Below the pieces are notes generated by a model. That model searched no databases. It was not told the DNA's origin and saw nothing but the letters and a program-made list of their open reading frames with translations. The position numbers were made by a program, and so were the translations under genes. From Caenorhabditis remanei (Eukaryota; Nematoda; Chromadorea; Rhabditida; Rhabditidae): a stretch of 64,000 bases of DNA. The DNA lies in the NCBI RefSeq assembly GCF_010183535.1, contig NC_071332.1:13578001-13642000 (forward strand), given 5' to 3'. Below, one piece after another: positions 1 through 11,520 of this stretch (positions within the stretch are counted from its first letter, which is position 1; every line of letters starts with the position of its first letter).

Positions 1-27
1 ATATTCTCATCAAGACTCATATTACAG

Positions 28-1694
28 AGAATCAATGGATTGGAGGTGTCTGGTCGAATGCTTCGAGAGGAAGTGGCTAATGCCAATAAAGGAATCGAAG
101 CTAAAAACGAGGAGATCCGTGCCATAACCTATCAATCAGAAATTGTTCGCCAACAAATCAACGCTCTCAACGAGCGAAACGCAGCACTAAAATCGAAATG
201 CGAGACGATGGTCGCACAGAACCGACGGCAATATGAAGAGTACGTTGACTGTGAAGAAGGTTATGCACGCGCGGCGCAGTCGGCAGCGTGTCACTCTTAT
301 CGGCGGGGGGTCGCAAGTTCGACACTCTTGCAGTAGTAAATATGCACCTTGCACTCTACGCCTTTCCTTTCAATGGGCTGGTATGATTTATAAAGGATGC
401 AAGATGGAAGTACGGGAAGTTCGAAGACTTGCGTGATCAGCTTTCACGGCTCCGCGAGTTCAAAACTATCACCACATTTTGCTCTTTTTCTTGCCATAAC
501 TTTCGATTTTTTAGGCTTGAAGGAAAACAGAAACTGGTTGAAACTGCACAACTGAACGTTCGAAAAGCGGAGACAGATTTGCAGTGCGCTAATCTCGAAA
601 TACAACGTCTTCTCCGTGAACTTGAGAGCTCTCGACAATTGGAAACAACAAGTATCAGTGAAAAACAGTCATTTGAGCAACTTTTGGCACGGAAGGATGA
701 TGAAATTCGGGTGGCTGGATACAAGGCAACATCTGAGTTGAAAAATGCGAATGAGAAGATAGAGAAGTTGGAGAATCAGTTGAAGTCGGAGAACCCTGCA
801 GCTTATGATGATATGACAGTGGTCAGTTTGAGTTTGAATGTTTTGTTTTTAATTTGAAAAAAAAAGCTTCATAAAAATACAATCTAGTTTCGAAAAGCGA
901 TGATAAATCCTCCAAAAAAGTTCCAGGAAGCCATATACATCGCCATTGAAACAATCAAATCGACATACGAGAAGCAGTTAACACGTCTAGAAGAAGAAAT
1001 TGAAGAATTGAAACAAGAGAAGACGAAACAAATGGAAATTGATGTAGAATCACAAGAAGGAAATCAAATGATAGAGGAACTTCCCGCTTATCTCCAGACT
1101 CCGATGAAACCGGATCCGGCGAAAATGGGCGGAGTTAAGGTATTGAGGGAGAGTGGTCATCCGGACCTTTGAATTGATATTTTTCAGAGAACAATCCAAT
1201 GCAAAATCAATCTTGAGTCGGGTACCCCTTCCCAACCGTCCACTTCATCACCTGATCGTCCTCCTCGCCCGGCTAGCGGACCGCCCGTGGATTCTCCTGT
1301 GACGTGGCATAAAAGAAAAACATTCGAGCGACTTCCAAATATGATTGTTCCACTTTTTGGAACTACTGGAATCAGTGAGACTTCACAAGGAGGTATGACT
1401 CCTCACTAACCAAAATCATCTTTCAAATCGCCTTTATTTCCAGAACCGTCTTCACAGCAATTTTCGTTAGACGGCATGCAAACTACCTCAACATCATCCA
1501 TTCCTTCAACTTCTGAATCATCTAATCACCAGAATTCTAGTCTCGAACCCATGACGTCATCAGAAGACGTTCCCCAAACAATCAATTTAGATACTCATCA
1601 TTTCAGTGAAGAAGACCTGTTGCTCACCGAGCCCAACGATTTGATATCACCGTATCAGAATCTCAGCGAGCAACAGCTTCTTGACTTGGAATGA
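28..1694 (+). CDS. Coiled-coil protein, 5' end outside window
   Basis: I do not recognise this gene. Six exons read in one frame (28-239, 404-457, 515-818, 888-1139, 1188-1392, 1444-1694), about 425 residues, ending in TGA. The first two thirds are charged heptad-type sequence (for example KQKLVETAQLNVRKAE and QLTRLEEEIEELKQEK), a long coiled coil. The last third is Pro/Ser/Thr-rich and ends acidic (DLISPYQNLSEQQLLDLE). Introns 457/515 and 1139/1188 have normal donors and TTTTAG or TTTTCAG acceptors. The 404 acceptor (GGATGCAAG) is weak and was chosen because it keeps phase and heptads. A structural or scaffold role is inference only. The gene starts before base 1. Confidence 0.6.
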
Positions 1695-2142
1695 TTTCTG
1701 TTCTCATTTGTCTGAAACCCATAAATGCCTGTATAAAACTGGTAAAACTAGAATTCCCTGATGCGTTCCTATGTTTCTTCATGTTCCCTTCATTCATGTT
1801 CCCGCCCTTCGCTCATTGGAGCACTCTTTCATTATCTCTCACCACTCTATTCGCCAATCCATGTTTTTCTTTCTTTAGCTCTCTAAAACAAGCTTCACGG
1901 CTAGTCTTATATATCACTTAACAATCGGATATGTTCCATCTTTTGTGAATCCAACTGATTCTTACCGATGAAATGAAGTTTTATCCCTGCTAATCAATAA
2001 TACACTAGTGGCCCCTCATAGTTCATGTTGAAGTTTGAAGAAAATGAGTGAGGTAAGATCTTTTTTCTGAAAACCCCCAATAATTGCAACTTACTAATTG
2101 TCTTTCATATACATAGTTGGTTCTTTATTAGTTAGAAAGGTA
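1695..2142. other. Intergenic, convergent 3' ends
   Basis: Shared 3' flank of the coiled-coil gene and the CAP-like gene. It is AT-rich. I see no further gene. Confidence 0.4.
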
Positions 2143-2938
2143 TTATTGAAAAGAAATCAAATCGAACAAGTAAATGAAAAGAAAGAGAGGAAAAGAAAAC
2201 AAAGCAACGGAAGAAGCAGAGCTATTCGAAGTGGAGGTTTCAACTATTGGATCTGCTGGAACGCATAATCCATCTTCATTCTTTCCACCTTCTGCCTCAC
2301 ATTTCGATCCTGCTTCCCCATTCTCAATTTTATTTTTATCGTCGATGCCACTGAAAGAAGAGATTTCATCTTAAAATGGAATATTGAATGAGGCAACTCA
2401 CAGAGGTCCCGCGAGGCAAAAGCCACTTAAAATTAGAGGAATCGTCCGAACGTTTGGCGGTATTCTCCATGAGTAGAACGGTCCTCCTGTATGTATACCA
2501 GTGTTAGGTCTCGGCGAGCATTGTCTTTGTGTACACCCAACCATTTTCTGCCCAGGCCACACTACTTCGTCCATATTCTCAGAAGCACGTCTTTGTTTTT
2601 GGTTGACATCTCGGCGCTTTTTCTTTCCAAATGGGTTTCCTTTGGAAGCCAAGCGAAAGTTGGGACCCGATTTCAATCCATCACAGAGTGTCGCAGAACT
2701 GTGCACTTTGCCAACCAACTCCTCACTCCATTCCTGAATTGTTTTGGATTATATGAAAGATATCAGATTGAATTCAACTGACCAACTTCCACATATTGGC
2801 GATACTATGCTCTTTTGCGTAGTTTCTCCTTTTTTCGTTGTATTCTTTCCATATTTCTTCTTCTCTTGATCCTGATGAAGGGTCAGAGTATCCACCAGTG
2901 AAGAATACGAGAAACAAGAAGAAGAGAGACGTCTTCAT
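2143..2938 (-). CDS. CAP/SCP-like secreted protein with hydrophobic tail
   Basis: Three exons: 2783-2938, 2402-2733, 2143-2350. The ATG at 2938 begins a signal peptide (MKTSLFFLFLVFFTGGYS), followed by a CAP-type start (YNEKRRNYAKEHSIANMWKL) and, late in exon 2, DEVVWPGQKMVGCTQRQC, matching the HxxQxVW...GC signature of the CAP (SCP/TAPS) family. The donor GTGAGTTG at 2401 overlaps an apparent stop in exon 2, so the frame really continues into exon 3. Exon 3 adds two cysteines and a C-terminal hydrophobic stretch (ALFSFPLFLFIYLF), suggesting a GPI signal or membrane anchor. The usual CAP histidine before VW is replaced. Nematode CAP proteins are extracellular; the role of this one is unknown. 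Confidence 0.6.
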
Positions 2939-3235
2939 TGTTGAAACACTCGTGATAACAAAGACGAATTGACTCGGATGAAGCAGAGACAAGTGAGTGT
3001 TCTCGGAGAAAACTCTCTTCTTTTATGATAATATTCTGACATCTGACCTCTGACATTTCCTGGTTTCATTGGTAAAGAGAGTAGGATTTTGGAACGGGAA
3101 GGTAGGATTTTTTCTCAATTATTGTTTTCAAATACTTTCTGATATTCTACTATGTGGCTTTTTGAGAAAAAGTTTCGACTTTATTACAAAATGTATTGAA
3201 TAATTTACATCAAAATATTTTATTTATTCTGGAGA

Positions 3236-3582
3236 TCAATGAGTCTGTTTACGTGGAATAAATCGTTGTTGTCCTCCACTTGTTCCTCTGTTTACATGAG
3301 TTTGTTGAACTGCTGGTGTTGGTTTTTCATGAATTCTCTTGACAGATTCAGTCGGATATGCATGATCCATCTGGAACTAATTCTTGTATCTCCACTATGC
3401 TTATGTATCCTTTAACTCACTTTAGCCGGCAACTCATAGTCCAAAACTTCTCGAATCGCATCATTGGAACTCTCATTTTTGTATTCTTTGTGTCCAGCGA
3501 CACGGCGTCCGGCGACTTTCGTGGCTGGCTGATGGGTCAGTTTCATATTGGTTTCAGTAGATGTGTTGTCTGTTTCAACCAT
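3236..3582 (-). CDS. Small hypothetical protein, two exons
   Basis: Exons 3421-3582 and 3236-3370 give about 98 residues. The ATG at 3582 lies eight bases after TTTTCAG, a likely spliced-leader acceptor. The donor GTGAGTT and acceptor TTCCAG are canonical and in phase. The protein is hydrophilic, with basic repeats of the type KVAGRRVAGHKEYK and a tail RGTSGGQQRFIPRKQTH. No signal peptide, membrane segment or known domain is visible. AATAAA follows the stop on the coding strand. Confidence 0.5.
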
Positions 3583-4370
3583 TTTGATAGAAATCTGAAA
3601 ATTCTTTGAATGAAAAAAATATAGGAATAGCAAAATGTTCAAATCTAAAGTAATTATAAGATTGAGCTTTAAAAATCTCCAAAATTAGAAACCTTTCATA
3701 AAACGAATGAAATTCACATTGAAAATCTTCTTCTTTTATACTCGTGGTCAGTGGCCACGAGACAGCGAGAGATGTGTACACTCCTTGGCGAAGTATTGCA
3801 CAACATTGTGTTCTGGTCGGTTGGGGTTTGTGGCCACAAAAAGGCGGGTCATACTGTGTCACAGATGGAATCGCTTGTATTTATAGATAGTTGGATTTCT
3901 GTTGTTCCAGATGTCTTGATGAAGTATTTTAAATTGTTTCACTTGATACATAGAATATAATTATCATGTTTTTTCAAGGTACTGTACATATTATAAGAAA
4001 ACATTTCAAATTCTCATTGTTTATTCATCATGGGATTTCGGAAGTACATCTTCGTTCCTTTTGACCAGTTTATATCCATTCTGAGTTACCGTAAAAACTG
4101 TAATACAACGGCATGTCGTTATATTTTTCAACTTTTGAGAACTTTTTCTTTCTTGTTTATCCGTTTTATGTATTCCAGTCGCCTAGTTCAAATCTATGGT
4201 AGCTGGTTTTCAGCACCTGTCGAACGAAAATTAAGAGGTAGGGAACACTTTCAACACATCAAAGTATACTTAAAAAATATTTTATAATTTTTTTTCTAGG
4301 TAGTCTTCTGTGGGAAAACTCAATATGATAAACACTTTATTAGTCAATTTCGAATCTGAAGTTATTCTGA
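3583..4370. other. Intergenic
   Basis: AT-rich. An 85-codon open frame at 4030-4287 (+) has no splice context or domain, and I do not call it. I see nothing else. Confidence 0.35.
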
Positions 4371-4905
4371 TTAAAGAACGTTTCCACTTCGGATATCTCT
4401 ACATGCATAAATGAGATGCTCTAATTGAATTCTAGTCATAACTGTATCTCCATCGAACCATTGACCAGAGAAAGGGCCACTTTCTTCACATCATATAACA
4501 GGGTTTTGGAAGTATTCATCCATTGGAAATGCTAGTTTAGTTCCTTCCGGGCATTTCATCTCCATTCTGGAAACTGATTTAGAGTTTCAGGTTATATCAT
4601 CAATTACTACTTACGTGCAAGAAACGTGTGGAATGAAAAGTTGTTTCGAAGTGGGTTGTAATCCTAGATAATACTTGACTTTTGCTTGTTCAGCAGTTGC
4701 ACACGAGTTGATATCTTTTGGATTGATCCCTTGGCATGTTGTATTGTATAGAGACTTACACACTTTGCATGCTGAAAATCAAACAATTAGATCATTGTCT
4801 AAATATGGATAGGTACTAACGGAAATCAACCTTCTGCTTCACAGTATCACGTGCACAGAGTAATCCAGCTATAAACGATAAGAACATTGAAGTTTTGAAC
4901 ATCAT
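4371..4905 (-). pseudogene. C6/DUF281-type secreted protein with in-frame TGA
   Basis: Exons 4821-4905, 4615-4771 and a third from 4566. A signal peptide (MMFKTSMFLSFIAGLLCA) is followed by CKVCKSLYNTTCQGINP, a spacer and CPEGTKLAFPMDEYFQ, the cysteine layout of the nematode C6 (DUF281) domain. In exon 3 the frame meets TGA at 4491-4493, but coding-like sequence continues in the same frame (CEESGPFSGQWFDGDTVM...) to TAA at 4371-4373. That tail holds the final cysteines expected of the domain. The gene is therefore truncated, a pseudogene, or the site of a nonsense allele or base error. The function of this family is unknown. Confidence 0.6.
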
Positions 4906-5331
4906 TCTAACTTACCAATGAAGCTTCAAAATTATCAAATTCATTTTTATACACAGGTCAACCAGACAGTGTGCTTTGTGCTACAATAGGCTATTGGTTT
5001 CATGGGTTATACACATTTTTCGATATGAGGAAAACAAATAATGTTCTTTTGAACTTTCAAGTAATAAGCCAGAAAGTTAAAAGACGTTAGACTATTTGAT
5101 TTCATAACTGACATCGATAAAAATAAAATTGATTTCATACAAGAAATGTCTCATAAGAAGAAGACGATTATCAGGGCGTGCTGAACACCCGACGGGAAGT
5201 ATTAACCGTTTTTATGACTATTGCAAATTGCCGATAAAGAATGAATACGTTTCTTTAAACATGACATATTTTAAATTTTAATTGCTCAATCATTCAATTC
5301 TAACATCGTTGTAAAACCGAAATTGGCCAGA
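4906..5331. other. Divergent promoter region
   Basis: Shared upstream region between the C6/DUF281 gene (-) and the Clc-like gene (+). It contains AT-rich sequence and one GATAA-type site near 5115. I can support no definite element. Confidence 0.3.
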
Positions 5332-6023
5332 ATGTCACAGTTTTATGCAAGTATTTTTCTACCAATCTTCACTTGTTTCTTTTTATTTCGGAGAAGAAAT
5401 AATGATGTTGAGACGTCCGAACCCCTAACAATCCGTGGATCTCTAGACTGGAACACAGTAATTATATTTGCATTTCTGATGGTTGGATTCCTCTCTAATT
5501 TCCTCTCCTTGATAATACCAGACTGGATGTTTCAAACTGTTGAATCTCCAGACCAAACTGATTCTGAACCCTACTTTCCGGTTAGTTTCGTGGACATCCG
5601 GACACACAGATCTACAGAAATTCATACGTAACAAACATTTCAGATAGCTGCAAGTTACTTTGTATACATTTCCATCGCTTTCAGTATTCCTCTACTAATA
5701 TTATTTTTTCTCCTGATTCGAAAAACCCGAGAAATCGACTATTGTCTGGCACTCCGCAAATATTATCTCGTTTTCTCTTCAATCGTTTTTATCGAATTCG
5801 TGTTGATTTTGATCTCAATCTTCTTATTCACAACAGAAATTAAGAACATCAAAGGAGGTTCTGGTTACTTTTGGGTAATTATCTGAAAATATCAAGCAAA
5901 AATTAATAATTTGAAATTTTTCAGCTCGGATGGTCCTATTTGTCTTTTATCAGTGCCTGCTCATATTTTATTGCATTCTTTCTTCTGGTTACATTTTCCT
6001 TTGTTTATTGCAAGAATGTCTGA
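5332..6023 (+). CDS. Four-pass membrane protein, Clc-like/claudin type
   Basis: Exons 5332-5580, 5644-5874, 5925-6023; 192 residues, all junctions phase 0. Hydrophobic segments lie at about residues 8-22, 44-66, 86-108 and 120-145, with a last one at 163-190. The order fits a four-helix protein with a hydrophobic N-terminus: TIRGSLDWNTVIIFAFLMVG, a loop, then FVYISIAFSIPLLILFFLL and SSIVFIEFVLILISIFLF. The basic turn RKTREIDYCLALRKYY resembles nematode Clc-like proteins of the claudin superfamily, which act at membranes and junctions. I use ATG 5332; an upstream TTG at 5323 is not needed. The family call is from layout, not a search. Confidence 0.55.
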
Positions 6024-6176
6024 TTTTTACCAACTTTGTTTTGATGAATACAACAATAACTGGAGCTTTGTAATTTCTAATAAATCAAATTTTCCAGAGA
6101 ACGATTATGAAACTTCGTTGGAAAATCCATCAACATGTTTGAACTCAAAAATAAATGATCTCCTATCCAAAGCACA

Positions 6177-6375
6177 CCCGGTTTCGCTCCCGTGTGGGCT
6201 CGAAACACCAACTTTTCGGTTAACAGCTGCACGCGTTGCCACGGAAGCATGCGGAGCCGAATCCTAGATTCCCGAGAGAAATCTTCCGATTCTCTCTACT
6301 TCATGAATTGCAGACCTATATTTTTTGACCTCACTCAATCTATCAAACGAGCCCACCCGGGAGCGAAAGTTTTGG
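6177..6375. repeat. Fold-back element with tRNA-derived arms
   Basis: The left arm (about 6177-6205) is complementary to the right arm (about 6346-6372). Both carry CGAGCCCAC(A/C)CGGGAGCG in opposite orientations, which is the T-arm and acceptor strand of a tRNA. The loop is about 140 bp. A tRNA-derived MITE or SINE relic is the simplest explanation. Confidence 0.55.
6185..6248 (-). pseudogene. tRNA-Asn relic (anticodon GTT)
   Basis: On the minus strand the acceptor halves GCTTCCG and CGGGAGC pair over seven positions, with one G-T. CTGTTAACC carries an Asn GTT anticodon loop, and GTGTTTCGAGCCCACAC forms a T-arm. The total is 64 nt, about ten short: the D-arm is collapsed and the anticodon stem has two mismatches. 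It is unlikely to be functional. Confidence 0.6.
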
Positions 6376-6619
6376 TTTCAGACAGAATTTGAAGAGCATA
6401 TAGACTGAAAGCCTCAATCAGCTTACTTTTTTTCGAAATACGAGATTTATGACAACATTGAAAACAGTTAATTCTGCATTCCTATAACTTATGACACTTT
6501 TCCACTAGTAAACAGTGATATTTCTCCAAGGCACGGAATTCTTATCATTCTCTTATCAATTGTTATACACTTCTCTCATACTTCCATTTGAACTCGTTTC
6601 ATCTTCTGAAAATTCTAAA

Positions 6620-7755
6620 ATGGCCCAGAAAGCTTCTTTGCCAAAACTTCCAAATGTTGCCTTAGAACAAATATTTCGAAATCTGGATTTTTTGGAAATG
6701 TAAGTTTTTGTTGACATTTCTAAAACTATGAATTCTTGAAAGTGGCACTGATGAATCAATATGAATATTGCGAAATATTCTGTTTCTTTTTCAGACAACC
6801 AGTTCGCAAGGTATGCCAAAACCTACGTTCTTATATTGACAACCATCACAGATCGGATTCAAATTTGAAGTACGTTTCGATATCAGTGGAACGTGGAAAA
6901 TTCACTGTCAGTTACAACTTTTTCGATGAACGGAACAAGTTATCAGTTGTCTATGAAAATTTGCCTGGTGGATGTTTTGTCCGATCAGAAATAAACGGGA
7001 TGCTGAGAGAAACGTATTTGGAGAAGCAAGACTCCCTTGAAATATTCTGCCATGATTTTCAAAATTTCTGGAAAAATCAAAGAAGAGAATTGATCAGTTT
7101 TTCTGTAGAATTTTTCGGAGAAAACGAGAATTCTGAGTTTCTGAATCAGTGCTCCAGTTTGTTGAATGATCATTTTCAAATCGATCAATTCCACCTTTTC
7201 GTGACAACTTCTAATCAAATAACTCCAATTTTAAAGAAGATCGATTCAATATGTATCGTTATCAATAACAAAAATGAAAACAGAGAAAATCTAGAAATTC
7301 AAGATTTTATGGAGTTGAATCAATGGAGAAACGCTGAACGATTGTTCATAAGAAGCTTCGCTATTTCTTCACCAATTCAGAAATTCGACCATTTCAAAAA
7401 AGTTTCTGTTTTCTTCAGAACGGCGTCCTGGGATGATGTTTCTTATTTGAAAGAGGTAATCTCGCTGTTTCTAAACTTGATCAACTTTTGAAATTTTTTC
7501 CAGAAGTTTCTTCTCGATCCGAACAGAGAATATTTTGAAATTAAATTCAATATATCTAACTGTGGAGATCAGCTGAATTTACTCTTCGGTCCTCCATTCT
7601 TTCTAGTTGGCCGATACAGAAGATGTCGAAGAATGTGGTTCTTCCGAACAGAGAATCCGAGTCAAGTATTGGCAATTCGATTATATTCTGGTAGTATTGA
7701 TTTACAAAGAATGGATGTGACAACTATTCCAGCAGATGCCAGGATTAACGATTGA
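6620..7755 (+). CDS. F-box protein, FTH/DUF38 type
   Basis: Exons 6620-6699, 6795-7455, 7504-7755; 330 residues. Residues 7-40 (LPKLPNVALEQIFRNLDFLE...) are an F-box, with the nematode-style intron inside the box. The remaining ~280 residues are the long alpha/beta region typical of the FTH (DUF38) F-box A proteins of Caenorhabditis: QDFMELNQWRNAERLFI, FDHFKKVSVFFRTASWDD, and a C-terminal LAIRLYSGSIDLQRMD. Family members are substrate adaptors for SCF ubiquitin ligases through Skp1; the target is unknown. All splice sites are canonical and phases match. The gene looks intact. Confidence 0.75.
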
Positions 7756-8835
7756 AGTGTTTGTTTCCTTTTTAGAATAAACACATCCTACTTAGTTTTT
7801 TAAAGTTTAATTTCGACTGTAAAAAGCGATTATAAAATTAAAGTGCACGTTACTGAAGCTCAGAAAAACTTTCCAGAAGAAGTACACATGGATGTGGAGT
7901 CGATTATTGACTGGAATAAAATTGAATGTCACTGACTAACAGGCACAATGACATAAAAAGGTTTCTTTCATTGTGATAATATAATTTGATGTACCTTAAT
8001 CTGAAAAAGATTCAGAAAATAAAAGATTGACCAATAAAATCACACTCCTGGTACCTGACTTTTAGATTCTTTGAATACGTCCTGGAACAAGACAACTTTT
8101 GAAATTATCCATAGTCAGACAGTTTTTTATCAACAAGAATCGTAAACTAGATATTTTTAGTTCTCTCACCTTGAGTCCGAGCATTACTCATATGTGAAAA
8201 AATCCGTGAATTTGGAATTCAAGGTTCTTCACCATCATCACAGGTATCATCACCTTTTTCTGAGTCACAAATCACAGTTCACCGAACCCTGCTTAATTCT
8301 ATGGCATGGAACCTTGATGTCGTGCCGTGGCCGCACACAGAGATCAGAAACTGAAATAGAATTCTTTAAAATTTATAATTAGCGTTCATGTATGTTTTGA
8401 TGTGAGTATTACGTCAAAATAATAGAAACATATTTTTAAGGCAACAAACAGATTTCAGACATAAGTCGAGTCTTCTGTGAAATTCTGATGTACTAAAAAC
8501 CATACTTCTGATGTCTAGAAAATCTAACATCATCTGATTGTTCTCCACCACGCATTCCAATATTCTTCTCCAATGACGTCTATTAGATCTTCATCAGAAC
8601 TAAAATAAGAGTCACGGTTTTTTGATGTCAAAATGATTTTTCAAAAGTTTGTTATTCTGTGTTTTCGCGTTTCTTGCTTTCATATTTTGGAAGCAGAGAT
8701 CAGATTCGTTCCCTATTTTTCACTTTTCCCACCGAAAAGTTAGTCTCCAGGTTAATCAAGCTTTCGTATTTCTTTTTGCTTCACATTACTCAGGATTTCA
8801 AATTTTCCTGATTCCTTGTTTTCCCACATTCTGAA
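7756..8835. other. Intergenic, 1.1 kb
   Basis: AT-rich sequence between the F-box gene and the srw receptor. AATAAA at about 7776 serves the F-box gene. Short open frames at 8194 and 8649 have no support. I see nothing else. Confidence 0.4.
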
Positions 8836-10213
8836 ATGGATGGTAGCAGTCCTAGCAATCTGCAATTGTTCTTCAGGTTAGTCGCTCCTCGATATCTCTT
8901 CCTACACATAATTGAATATTTACAGTAATCTGGTTACGGTAGTCGGCGCCTATGAATACATTTTCGCTACAATTGACTTACTTGTAAACAGTTTTCACGT
9001 GTATATTTTATCGAGAAGACAGATGAGAACCTCCTCAATGAATTCAATCCTACTGGGTATTGCATTGGCAGATATGATATTCCCTCTGGTAGCTATCAAA
9101 AAGAAAGTGAGAATATGGATCATCGGTTCAAATGAATGGTATGAGATTTTTCATTAAGAACATTCTTCATCAAATGTTTTCTAGTACCGCTCCAGAAAGT
9201 ATGCTCGAAATGAATTTCGACTGGTTACTGTACACTCTACGTGACGACTTCAGAAGGTGTTCTACATGGCTTGGACTTATGTTGGCAGGTGTCCGAACGA
9301 TTGCTGTCAGGAATTCAATGAATCAGAGGTATGACATCGTGAATATCTGGATATCATCAACTTGTTTATATTTTCAGTTTCAACTACATATCTCAACCGT
9401 CATTTGGCTGGAAAATCAATCTCTCTGTTGCGGGCTTCAGTTCTTTCTTTTCAATATTCTACTATTTTCGATTTCAAGTCGTTGAAACGGGTACTTTCTG
9501 GACACCACCTGTCAGGTATTCCTCGGCTACAAATCCAATCAAACTCTGAAAATTTCAGTTGTTCCGAGTACGAATTGGGATATGCTGTTCCCAATTTGAC
9601 TTTCCGAGAACGAGATCTCTATAAAGCCGCAAACGGATTACTTCGGAAGATCAATTTATTGGTTGTGGGTGGACTGGCGAAGTTTCTACCTTGTATATTA
9701 TTTCCGGCACTAACAATTGTACTGATAAGAGAGTTGAGGAAAGCGAGAAAAGTAAGGGAAGCAGCAAAAAAGGAAGTGAATGCGGGAAAACGGTAAGATA
9801 TTGAAACAAGGCACTTGATTTGTACTCAACATGCTTTTTCTAGAAAAGAACTAACTACTCGACTTGTTATCTATATGACAATATCCTTCTTTGCTATAGA
9901 ATTCCCAATTGGAATATGCTTCTGGGTGGAGGCGGCGTCCAGCGCTTATAACGAAGGGTCAGTGAATAAAACGAACCCCGACACTAATATTATTATGTTT
10001 TTCAGAAACGTTACTACCAGCATAATTCAACTCCTCAACATGATCTACGTGGTCATGACTCTCACCCATTTTTCAATTTGTTTCTTCATGTCTTCCCAGT
10101 ATCGTAAGACGGTTAAAATGCTTTTCACAAGAGGAATCTCTATGAAAAACCAAACGATGTCAGTGGTCAGTGTCATCCAGAATGCCAGGTCTGGGAACAG
10201 TTCAAATATGTGA
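8836..10213 (+). CDS. Chemoreceptor GPCR, srw family
   Basis: Seven exons: 8836-8876, 8926-9138, 9185-9328, 9378-9515, 9559-9792, 9844-9957, 10006-10213. Every internal junction has a GT donor, a TTTCAG or CTAG acceptor, and matching phase. The product has seven hydrophobic segments. Family marks are SRRQMRTSSMNSILLGIALA after TM1, RRCSTWLGLMLAGVRTIAVR in TM3, FPALTIVLIRELRKARK in TM5, and LTHFSICFFMSSQYRKTVK at the end of TM7. These fit the srw family, which is related to FMRFamide/peptide receptors and is expressed mainly in sensory neurons. The ligand is unknown. The gene looks intact. Confidence 0.8.
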
Positions 10214-10285
10214 ATTTTGTTTCGCGTTTTTCAATTATTCAACTTAGATTAAAAATGTTCTTATTTTAAAATTCTTGTTAAAAAT

Positions 10286-10716
10286 TTACAAAAAGACGAG
10301 AGTAACTCCATCGGAAGGAACTGGGTCTACATGCACATTTGGTGGAAGAGTGGTAGTTGGTCCAGTATTTTTTGGAATGAAATTGTAAGTTCCTGCATTG
10401 GCTTTGTTGGCCTTCTTGATGATAAGAGTTCCTGGCACTTTGAATGCAAAGTTGCTAGACGGATAGGTGTTGCCGGACTGAACTTTGATGAACAATTTTG
10501 AAGATGATACCAGACACTCACGTCATCAACCCAAACTTCGTTATTCTTTCCACTGAGATTGTATGTATGGAACCCTCCAAGTCGCAAGTCAATTTTCTTG
10601 CGAAAGCCTTCACTGGAAAACTGAAGAGTGACCTCTTGTCTAACGAGAGTTGATAAGAATAAGGCATATGAGAAGGCAGTTAGGAACACAAGAAAGACAA
10701 CAAACAACAATCTCAT
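10286..10716 (-). CDS. Small secreted Ig-like protein, copy 1
   Basis: Exons 10522-10716 and 10286-10477; 128 residues. Signal peptide (MRLLFVVFLVFLTAFSYA), then a single beta-sandwich-like domain. It shares with copies 2 and 3 the motifs YNLSGKNNEVWVDD (others: WNLSGxNKGTWVDS), SSNFAFKVPGTLIIKK and AGTYNF. The last resembles the DxGxYxC tyrosine corner of I-set Ig domains, without the cysteine. One phase-0 intron sits at the same place in all three genes. I do not know a name or function. It has the most divergent exon 1 of the three, and its own promoter (CCAGGAAG site at 10774). Confidence 0.65.
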
Positions 10717-10773
10717 GATTAGAGAGGGAAAGTGTAGTTTGGGTAGGAATGCCCTTTGTTTAAATATTTTTTT

Positions 10774-10784
10774 GAACCAGGAAG
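10774..10784 (-). promoter_or_regulatory. Shared CCAGGAAG promoter motif, copy 1
   Basis: GAACCAGGAAG on the plus strand, about 58 bp upstream of the copy-1 start. The same motif recurs upstream of copies 2 and 3. The core resembles an ETS site; this is inference. Confidence 0.4.
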
Positions 10785-11007
10785 ATTTGCAATGTTTGAT
10801 CGCTCAGTTGTTGCTCATTATTACACTAGTTTTTCAATTTTGTCAAAAATTCTTTCTGCTAGAAGAAAAGGAAGCAACTAGAAACAATTGTGATTAAGGA
10901 AGATCCCCCGATTAAAAACCATCTTGCTCTGATATTTCATTAATCACAACGTAGCGAATAAATCTTTTATTACACGGATAAAATGGTTATTAGGAACTCT
11001 AAAATAA

Positions 11008-11455
11008 TTAATTAACAGTGAGGTCAAAACCAGTTGGCATTCCAGGGTCGATATGAACTCCTGGTGGAAGTGGTGCCGGATCAACTGGTGCGAAAGTCGA
11101 GATGTAGTCATAAAATCCTGCATCTCCCTTAGTGACTTTCTTGATTTTCAGATTAGATGGGGCGACGAAGACAAAATTTGTAGACGGAATTTTCTTTCCT
11201 TTCTGAAACGAAACATTTGGTAAAGAACTATGTAGGTATGTAGCAAGAAAGGCTTACCGAGTCGACCCATGTTCCCTTATTCGCTCCACTCAGATTCCAC
11301 GTTTGGGTTTCTCCATTTTTCAACTTTCTGGTAAAAGCCTTCACGTCAGAAGCATGAATAGGAAGCTCAAAATCTTTGGTGCCAGCGGGGACAGCTAGTC
11401 CAATTTGAGCCACGGAGACAGCAGTCAGTGCTAGTAGAAGGATGAGGGTTTTCAT
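11008..11455 (-). CDS. Small secreted Ig-like protein, copy 2
   Basis: Exons 11258-11455 and 11008-11202; 130 residues. Signal peptide MKTLILLLALTAVSVAQ. Its mature part shares KAFTRKLKNGETQTWNLSG, NKGTWVDS, KGKKIPSTNFVF and AGFYDY with copy 3 at 21.5 kb, and it is closer to copy 3 than to the adjacent copy 1. It lies 291 bp upstream of copy 1 on the same strand, but each has its own TATA-like promoter, so this is a tandem pair and not clearly an operon. Probable secreted effector or binding protein; the role is not inferred further. Confidence 0.68.
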
Positions 11456-11508
11456 GATTGAAGTGACCTGGTTTCACAGTATTGCCGATGTCTTTTATAA
11501 AAACATTT

Positions 11509-11520
11509 GAACCAGGAAGT
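11509..11520 (-). promoter_or_regulatory. Shared CCAGGAAG promoter motif, copy 2
   Basis: GAACCAGGAAGT about 54 bp upstream of the copy-2 start. It is followed toward the gene by TATAAAA (plus-strand TTTTATAA near 11492), a recognisable core promoter. Confidence 0.45.

Larger units (their letters stand above)
6024..6619. other. Intergenic with fold-back repeat
   Basis: Contains the inverted repeat and tRNA relic listed separately. Otherwise AT-rich with no gene seen. Confidence 0.4.

Noticed and set aside
4030..4287. 85-codon plus frame
   Set aside because: No upstream acceptor, no domain, AT-rich composition like its surroundings.
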